5,154 bases of DNA from Phycisphaerae bacterium (lineage in GTDB: Bacteria > Planctomycetota > Phycisphaerae > UBA1845), in the NCBI GenBank assembly GCA_029260155.1, contig JAJDDU010000510.1:1-5154 (forward strand). The letters are read 5' to 3'. Made by a program: the position numbers and the translations under genes. The notes under the pieces were generated by a model. That model was not told where the DNA came from. It ran no database searches and worked only from the letters and a program-made list of their open reading frames with translations. This document shows positions 1-5,154 of the stretch, in pieces; within the stretch, counting starts at the first letter, position 1, and each line of letters opens with the position of its first letter.

Positions 1-1
1 T

Positions 2-70
2 TTTGGGTCGAGGATCGCCTGCTGCGCGCTTCTTGCGGGTTGGGTGTCGCCGCTTCCGTGGGCGATGGGT
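2..70 (+). other. Signal peptide, 5'-truncated
   Basis: Residues 1-23 hold an arginine (residue 4) followed by a hydrophobic run rich in Ala, Cys, Leu, Gly and Trp, then a Pro-containing turn and small residues (AMG, then EAPAG). This matches the end of an n-region, an h-region and a c-region. A signal peptidase I cut after AMG (near base 70) is plausible, but the exact site is a guess. The two adjacent cysteines are not in a convincing lipobox, so lipoprotein processing is unlikely. The initiation codon must lie a short way left of the window. Confidence 0.7.
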
Positions 71-3000
71 GAAGCCCCGGCCGGCGATTCGATTGTGCTG
101 GAGTCCGTTGCCCCCGAAGCGGGTCTGGATCGAGTCGCTGACTCCAGGCACCTCAAGAACGCTCCGCCCGTGAGCCTCGATCAGGCGCCAGAGGGCGTCT
201 ACACCGGTGTCGAGCGTGGCCGCAAGAGCGTGTTCGTTCACCTAAGTCCCGACCTGACGCGGGCGAGCGCCGAGCGCGCCGCCGTGAAGCAGTTCACCGT
301 CAGGCATCGCGGCCATGTTCGATACGAATATGATACCGTTCTCCCGAACGTTCTGAATCTCAGAAACCTCACTCCCGAGGACATCGAGAAGATCAAACTC
401 ATGCCCGGCGTCACCCACGTCGAGGAGGACATGTACCATCACTACGTCCTCAACCTCGACGAATCCACGCCGCTCGTTCGCGGGCTTCAAAGCCAGATCA
501 CCGGTGCAGGACTCAGTGCCGACGGCACTGGCGTCCGCGTGTGTGTCGGCGATACCGGCATCGACATGGACCACATCATGTATTCCAGCCGCATCGACGC
601 GGGCGCGAGCTGGGACTTCGCCAACAACGACTCAAACCCGGACGACGACCACGGGCACGGCTCGCACGTCTCCGGAATCGCGGTCGGCGGCACCGGGATT
701 ACGGTTGACCTCGGCTGCGACGGCGCCGAGGCCTTCCAGGGAGGGGCGCCCAACGCGACACTCATCGGCGTCAAGATCCTCAACAGCGCCGGTGGAGGGT
801 CTGACAGCGACATCATCGCGGGCATCGACCACTGTGCGGACCAGACCGGCTCGGGTGGCCAAGCCGACGTCATCAACCTCAGTATCGGCACCGGAAACTT
901 CGCCGGCACCTGCACGCATTCCTGGGCCGTCGCCTGCAACAACGCCGTCGCCAACGGCGTCGTGGTCGTGGCCGCATCGGGCAACGAGAACAACTCGAAT
1001 TCAATGGGATCGCCCGCTTGCGGCGTCGACGTCATCGCAGTGGGGGCCACCTACAAAGCCGATTACCCCAATTGCGAAGACGGAACTTCGAACTTCAACT
1101 GGGGCTCATGCTCGGACAATAGCCCCTCGCAGGATCAGGTCGTCTGCTTCAGTAACGAGAGCGACTTTCTGGACGTCACGGCACCCGGTTCCGTGATTCG
1201 CTCCGCCAGCAACGCCGCGGGCGGTTCATCGACCACCAACCAAAGCGGTACCAGCATGGCCTCGCCATTGGTCGCGGGCCTCGCGGCGCTCGTTCTCGAC
1301 GCCGACCCGACGCTGACGCCGGCGCAGGTCCGGCAGATTCTCCGCGATGGCGCGACCGACATGGGGCCGGCCGGATTCGACCGGGCCTACGGCTACGGCC
1401 GCGTTGACTTCATCAACACACTGCAACTGATCACGCCCTGCACCACCGACCCCGATTGCGACGACGGTCAGTTCTGCAACGGCTCTGAGACCTGCAACGC
1501 CGGAAGCTGCACAGCAGGCTCGGACCCCTGCCCAGGCCAGTCTTGCGACGAAGCGAGTGACACATGTGCGGCACTTCCAACGGTCGCTTACGAGTGGAAC
1601 ATGGATGCGAACCCCGGCTGGACCGGCGGAGGCCAGTGGGCGTGGGGATCGCCGACAGGCGGCGGTGGACAGCATGGCAGCCCCGACCCGACGAGCGGCG
1701 CAACCGGGAGCAACGTCTTCGGATATAATCTCAGCGGGGATTACGCCAACAGCCTGTCCGAAACGCACCTGACGACGGCAGCCATCGACTGCACGAATCT
1801 CATCAACACGTCCGTGCGGTTCGAGCGATGGCTCGGTGTCGAACAGCCCACTTACGATCACGCGTACGTCCGTGTCAGCAACAACGGCAGCACATGGACG
1901 CAATTGTGGACCAACGGCGCCGAAGTGGCAGACGCTTCATGGGGCCAGGTCGAATACGACATCTCCGCCGTCGCCGACGGCCAATCCACCGTGTTCGTTC
2001 GGTGGACCATGGGTACGACCGACAGCTCGTGGCAGTACTGCGGATGGAATATCGATGACGTGCAGATCGTCGCAACCGATCTCGGCGGCGGTGCCACCTG
2101 TTCGGACGGTATTCTCAACCAGGGCGAAGACCGCATCGACTGCGGCGGACCCTGTGCTGCGTGTGACTGCACCAGCGATGCTGCCTGCGACGACGCGCTA
2201 TTCTGCAACGGTACTGAGACGTGCGACACGTTCGGTGTCTGCCAAGGCGGCACAGCCGTCAATTGCAACGACGGCGTGGGTTGCACGGACGACTCCTGCA
2301 ACGAGACGACCGACTCGTGCGACAACACGCCCAACAACGGCGCGTGCGACGACGGACTCTTCTGCAACGGTACGGAGACGTGCGACGCGGTCAGTGACTG
2401 CCAATCGGGCACTGCAGTCGATTGCGGTGACGGCGTTGGTTGCACGGACGACTCCTGCAACGAAGCCACCGATTCGTGCGACAACGTGGCGAACAACGCC
2501 AACTGCGATAACGGCCAGTTCTGTGATGGCACTGAAACCTGCGACGCGGTCAACGACTGTCAATCCGGGACCGCCGTGAATTGCAATGACGGTGTCGGCT
2601 GCACGGACGACTCATGCAACGAGACGACCGATTCCTGCGACAACTCGCCAAACGACGCCGCCTGCGACAACGGTGTGTTCTGCGACGGTGCGGAAACCTG
2701 CGACGGGGTGAGCGACTGTCAAGCGGGAACGGCCGTCAACTGCGACGATGGCGTCGGCTGCACGGCGGATTCGTGCAACGAGGCGACCGATTCATGCGAC
2801 AATGTCGCAAATGACTTAGCCTGCGACAACGGCTTGTACTGCGACGGCGCCGAGACCTGTGACACGCTCAACGACTGCCAGGCAGGCACGGCTGTCAATT
2901 GCGGCGATGGCGTCGCTTGTACGGCCGATTCCTGCAACGAAGCCACAGATTCGTGCGACAGCGTCGCCAACGACGCGAACTGCGACAATGGTCTTTACTG

Positions 3001-5154
3001 CGATGGCACCGAAACGTGCGACGCGCTGTTTGATTGCCAGGCCGGCACGGCTGTGGTTTGTGACGATGGCGTTGGCTGCACGGACGATTCCTGCAATGAA
3101 GCCACCGACTCGTGCGACAGCGCCGCCAATGACGCCAACTGCGACAATGGCGCATTCTGCGACGGCGCCGAAACCTGCGACGCCCTGTTCGATTGCCAGT
3201 CGGGCACGGCGGTGAACTGCGACGATGGCGTCGGCTGCACGATCGATTCGTGCAACGAGGGCACCGATTCGTGTGACAATACCGCCGACAACGCGGCGTG
3301 CGACGACGGACAGTTCTGCAATGGCGCAGAAACGTGCGACGGCGTGCAGGACTGCCAAGCGGGCAGCGATCCCTGTCCGGGGCAAACTTGTGACGAAGTC
3401 GGCGACGTCTGCGTTGATTGCACAATTGATGCCGATTGCGACGACGGCCTGTTCTGCAACGGAGCAGAGACGTGCAACGCCGGTGTGTGTCAAAGTGGCA
3501 CCGCGGTCAACTGCGATGACGGCGTCGCCTGCACAGATGATTCCTGCAACGAGGCCACCGACTCATGCGACAGCGCCGCAAATGACGCCAACTGCGACAA
3601 CGGCTTGTTCTGCGACGGCGCAGAGACTTGCGACGGACTGTTGGATTGCCAAGCGGGCACGGCAGTGAATTGCGACGACGGCGTGGGTTGCACGGACGAC
3701 TCCTGCAACGAGGCCACCGATTCGTGCGACAACGCCACCAACGATGCGAACTGTGACAACGGTGCATTCTGCGATGGCGCCGAGACTTGCGACGCCGTCA
3801 GTGACTGCCAGGCCGGCGCCGCGGTGAACTGCGACGACGGTGTCGGTTGCACAGACGATTCCTGCAACGAAGGGACCGATTCGTGTGACAGCGTTGCCAA
3901 CAACGCCAACTGTCCAGACGACGGCCTCTTCTGCAACGGCACAGAAGGCTGCGACGCTGCTTCCGATTGCATCTCCAGCGGCGACCCTTGTCAGGCGGGC
4001 GAAAGCTGCAACGAAGCAACGGACACGTGCGACACCGTCCAGTGTGTCGTGGACGGAGACTGTGATGACGGCAGCGCCTGCACCACGGATACGTGCGTCG
4101 GCGGCGCCTGCTTCAATGACTGCCCGAGCAGTGTCTCGACCTACCCGTACTCCGAAGATTTCGAGGCCGGACTAGGTGCGTGGACCAACGCAGGCGGAGA
4201 CGTGTTCGACTGGACGCGCGATTCCGGCGGCACCCCGTCCAACAACACGGGTCCGAGCGGCGATCACACGACCGGGTCCGGTTGGTACATGTACGGGGAG
4301 ATGTCGAGCCCGCGCACGCAGGGCGACACGGCCATCTTCGAGGGACCGTGCTTCGACTTTGCCGGAGCGAGCGGTGCGGACTTGACATTCTGGTACCACA
4401 TGTTCGGAGGCACTGTCGGGACATTGGACGTCGAGGTCAGCAGCGATTGCACGACTTGGACCAACGTGTGGACCCTGTCCGGCGATCAGGGAGATGTATG
4501 GGCACAGGCCAACATCGACCTGACGGCCTACACCGGCGGAACGGTCACCGTTCGGTTCGTCGCCACGCGCGGAAGTAGTTGGAACAGCGACATCGCCATC
4601 GACGACGTGTCGGTGGACGTGGTCGCGCCGAATTGCACCGTCGATGTCGACTGCGACGACGGTCTGTTCTGCAACGGCGCCGAGGCATGCGTCGGCGGCA
4701 CCTGCCAGAATGGCACGGCTGTCGACTGCAACGACGGCGTCAGTTGCACGGACGACACGTGCAACGAAACGACAGACGCATGTGACAGCGTCGGCAATGA
4801 TGCGAACTGTGACAATGGGCTGTTCTGTGACGGTGCCGAGACGTGCGACGCGCTGCTCGATTGCCAGGCCGGCACGTCGGTGAACTGCGACGACGGTGTT
4901 GCGTGCACCGACGACTCGTGCAACGACGCGACGGACTCGTGCGACAACGTCACGAACGACGCCAACTGCGACAACGGTACGTTCTGCGATGGCGCTGAGA
5001 CGTGCGACGCACTGCTCGGCTGCCAGGCGGCGGCCGCTGTCAACTGCGACGACGGCGTGGGCTGTACCGCCGACTCGTGCAATGAGGCGACGGATTCATG
5101 CGACAACGTCACCGACGACGCTTCGTGCGACGACGGGTTGTTCTGCAATGGCGC
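2..5154 (+). CDS. Giant secreted subtilisin-like (S8) serine protease with MAM-type domains and cysteine-rich repeat arrays, partial at both ends
   Basis: One uninterrupted frame of 1,717 complete codons plus two bases spans the whole window. Domain order is signal peptide end, I9 propeptide, S8 catalytic domain, short Cys module, MAM-like beta-sandwich, DCGGPC linker, Cys arrays A and B, MAM domain, Cys array C. The catalytic set is complete: Asp184, His219, oxyanion Asn328 and Ser418, so the enzyme is probably active. By family knowledge it would be exported, cleave off its propeptide and hydrolyse peptide bonds outside the cytoplasm; its substrate cannot be read from the sequence. The true start lies upstream: the first in-frame start-like codons, GTG at 44 and ATG at 65, fall inside or after the hydrophobic stretch and have no clear ribosome binding site. 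No stop is reached at the right edge. No frameshift was found: catalytic, repeat and MAM motifs all lie in the same phase. Subtilase identity is certain; the biological role is unknown. Confidence 0.97.
197..445 (+). other. I9-type inhibitor propeptide of the subtilase
   Basis: Residues about 66-148 fit the peptidase inhibitor I9 fold found before S8 domains. A beta strand (SVFVHL) leads into a helix, followed by the strand RYEYDTVLPNVLNL, the helix TPEDIEKIKLMPGV and the closing strand THVEEDMYHH. In this family the segment acts as an intramolecular chaperone and inhibitor and is removed by autocleavage. The processing site should lie around residues 148-162, just before the catalytic domain. 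The roughly 40 residues between the signal peptide and this domain are low-complexity, and I recognise nothing in them. Confidence 0.8.
482..1430 (+). other. Peptidase S8 (subtilase) catalytic domain
   Basis: Residues about 161-477. The Asp motif VCVGDTGID places the nucleophile-assisting Asp184 at bases 551-553. The His motif HGHGSHVSG places His219 at 656-658. VINLSIG forms the substrate-binding strand, and AASGNE gives oxyanion Asn328 at 983-985. GTSMASPLVAG gives the nucleophile Ser418 at 1253-1255. A G-x-AP motif (GGAPNA) precedes the strand LIGVKIL, as in many S8 enzymes. The C-terminal helix TPAQVRQIL and the motif YGYGRVDF close the domain. The His-Asn and Asn-Ser distances (109 and 90 residues) exceed those of subtilisin, so there are surface insertions. 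Nine cysteines (181, 239, 278, 304, 312, 340, 358, 370, 382) are unusual for a classic subtilisin and suggest disulfide stabilisation. Confidence 0.97.
1439..1567 (+). other. Short cysteine module between protease and MAM-like domain
   Basis: Residues 480-522. It begins with the opener C-T-T-D-P-D followed by CDDGQFCNG, continues through SETCNAGSC, and ends with GSDPCPGQSCDEASDTC (1517-1567). These pieces are the same ones that start and end the longer arrays downstream, but here no 53-residue core unit lies between them. It probably forms a small disulfide-linked knot separating the enzyme from the first beta-sandwich. A D-x-D-x-D-D-G run at its start resembles a calcium-binding loop, which is an inference only. 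Confidence 0.75.
1577..2077 (+). other. MAM-like beta-sandwich domain 1
   Basis: Residues about 526-692. It opens with a strand and the pattern W-x-M-D-x-x-P-G-W, then GGQWAWGSPTGGGG and a DPTSG-x-TG-x-NV-x-GYNL-x-GDY stretch. Strands HAYVRVSNNGSTW and TVFVRW follow, and the domain closes with GWNIDDVQI. The closing IDDV strand is shared with the MAM domain at 4142-4621, and the overall order suggests a jelly-roll of the MAM/concanavalin-like type. I recall similar modules in secreted proteases of planctomycetes and deltaproteobacteria but cannot name a family with confidence. It has two cysteines (597 and 680), which could pair. A role in binding, or as a folded C-terminal domain of the protease, is inferred. 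Confidence 0.65.
2099..2167 (+). other. DCGGPC cysteine linker motif
   Basis: Residues 700-722 read C-S-D-G-I-L-N-Q-G-E-D, then RIDCGGPCAAC and an Asp. This fits the recurring pattern D-G-x-x-N-x-x-E-x-x-x-D-C-G-G-x-C-x-x-C, familiar from many secreted proteins of myxobacteria, deltaproteobacteria and planctomycetes, usually as a spacer between domains. It leads directly into array A. No specific function is known to me. Confidence 0.7.
2168..3418 (+). repeat. Cysteine-rich tandem array A: opener, seven 159-bp units, closing unit
   Basis: A header C-T-S-D-A-A at 2168-2185 leads into units starting at 2186, 2345, 2504, 2663, 2822, 2981 and 3140, each exactly 159 bp (53 codons). A shorter closing unit starts at 3299. 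The core unit carries eight cysteines spaced C-x5-C-x5-C-x5-C-x7-C-x5-C-x4-C-x6-C, then eight residues to the next unit. Landmarks are CDNG-x-FCDG-x-ETCD, DCQ-x-GTAVNC, DGVGCT and DSCNEATDSCDN. The closing unit replaces the second half with GSDPCPGQTCDEVGDVC (3362-3412). Even cysteine number and export suggest four disulfides per unit. The repeats are very acidic. They somewhat recall the CTDC repeat of slime-mould extracellular proteins, which is only a resemblance. Confidence 0.95.
3419..4123 (+). repeat. Cysteine-rich tandem array B with divergent end cap
   Basis: The array opens with C-T-I-D-A-D at 3419 and a 52-residue first unit (3437-3592) in which one loop is one residue shorter (CNAGVC). 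Two 53-residue core units follow, at 3593-3751 and 3752-3910. A closing unit starts at 3911 with an extra proline (CPDDGLFCNG) and carries a tail variant with GDPCQAGESCNEATDTC (3980-4030). A final cap, C-V-V-D-G-D followed by CDDGSACTTDTC and VGGACFNDC (4043-4123), leads into the MAM domain. The cap has the spacing of a short D-x-D-x-D-D-G / CT-x-DTC module rather than the core unit. Confidence 0.92.
4142..4621 (+). other. MAM domain (meprin/A5/mu type)
   Basis: Residues about 1381-1540, 160 in all, matching the usual MAM length. The signatures come in order: DFEAGLGAW, then DWTRDSGG with Trp1404, then TGPSGDHTTGSG (from residue 1416), YMYGEMSSP, a Cys at 1450 in EGPCFDF, LTFWYHMFGG (Trp1464, Tyr1465, His1466), a strand VEVSSDC with Cys1483, WTLSGDQGDVW, and the closing SDIAIDDVSV (residues 1529-1538). 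In animals MAM domains mediate protein adhesion or oligomerisation of extracellular proteins, including proteases such as meprin. Here the domain interrupts the cysteine arrays. Only two cysteines are seen, against the usual four in animal MAMs. Adhesive function is inferred from the family. Confidence 0.93.
4634..5154 (+). repeat. Cysteine-rich tandem array C, 3'-truncated
   Basis: The opener C-T-V-D-V-D at 4634-4651 is followed by a 52-residue first unit (4652-4807) with the short loop CVGGTC. Two 53-residue core units follow at 4808-4966 and 4967-5125. A further unit starts at 5126 with CDDGLFCNG and is cut by the window edge. The layout repeats that of array B. The eight-cysteine spacing is conserved in all complete units. 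Unit 4967-5125 reads LLGCQAAAAVNC where most others have DCQ-x-GTAVNC, the clearest local departure. Confidence 0.92.

Noticed and set aside
65..67. ATG at 65 as the gene's start codon
   Set aside because: The 20 or so in-frame codons before it encode a hydrophobic signal-peptide-like stretch, and no convincing ribosome binding site precedes it. Starting here would remove the export signal from an evidently extracellular protein.
504..1196. Overlapping + strand open frames in another phase (504-1196, 1836-2579, 2859-3215, 3225-3668, 3840-4175)
   Set aside because: They are Ala/Thr/Arg-rich out-of-phase readings of the protease, repeats and linkers, typical of high-GC shadow frames. The true frame carries all the recognisable motifs.
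487..1903. Antisense open frames opposite the protease and first beta-sandwich (487-1050, 1226-1903)
   Set aside because: No recognisable domain, and they lie opposite the catalytic motifs of a well-supported gene.
1577..2077. Split or decayed gene at the protease to beta-sandwich junction
   Set aside because: The frame stays open through the junction and the domain boundaries are clean, with a cysteine linker between them. No frameshift or stop was found.
1858..2553. Long antisense open frames over the repeats (also 2816-3493, 2995-3477, 3490-3972 and 4528-5148)
   Set aside because: Their translations are repetitive Ser/Gln/Pro- or Arg-rich strings that mirror the codon bias and 159-bp period of the + strand gene. 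They have no independent domain and overlap a clearly real coding frame.
2186..3298. CRISPR array or non-coding satellite as an explanation for the 159-bp repeats
   Set aside because: The units are a multiple of three, in frame with the protease, with no short identical repeat/spacer alternation. Variation is mostly at silent positions, so they are coding repeats.

Overview
The window is filled by a single open reading frame on the + strand (reading phase starting at base 2). It runs without a stop from the left edge to the right edge, so both ends of the gene are missing. It encodes at least 1,717 residues of one very large, secreted, modular subtilisin-like protein. There is no intergenic DNA, and I see no RNA gene, promoter, terminator or mobile element. 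Residue numbers below count from the first complete codon in the window (bases 2-4 = residue 1), not from the true start.

Layout: end of a signal peptide (bases 2-70); spacer (71-196); I9-type inhibitor propeptide (197-445); S8 subtilase catalytic domain with a complete D-H-N-S set (482-1430); a short cysteine module (1439-1567); a beta-sandwich, MAM-like domain (1577-2077); a DCGGPC linker (2099-2167); cysteine array A (2168-3418); cysteine array B with a divergent end cap (3419-4123); a canonical-looking MAM domain (4142-4621); and cysteine array C, which runs off the right edge (4634-5154). The arrays are built on a 53-residue (159-bp) unit with eight cysteines, repeated in the same reading frame.

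The high G+C content, the Asp/Cys-rich repeats, the DCGGPC motif and the pairing of a subtilase with bacterial MAM-type domains resemble large secreted proteins of Planctomycetota and of Myxococcota/Deltaproteobacteria. I lean towards Planctomycetota, but this is an inference from style, not from a marker gene. The likely picture is an exported protease whose N-terminal enzyme is carried on, or tethered by, a long disulfide-stabilised stalk interrupted by beta-sandwich modules that may bind a partner or surface. The C-terminus, which would show how it is anchored, is outside the window.

The most interesting structure is a module grammar in the cysteine arrays. Each array opens with one variant unit and continues with near-identical core units; A and B then close with a variant tail. 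The short module after the protease looks like an opener joined directly to a tail.
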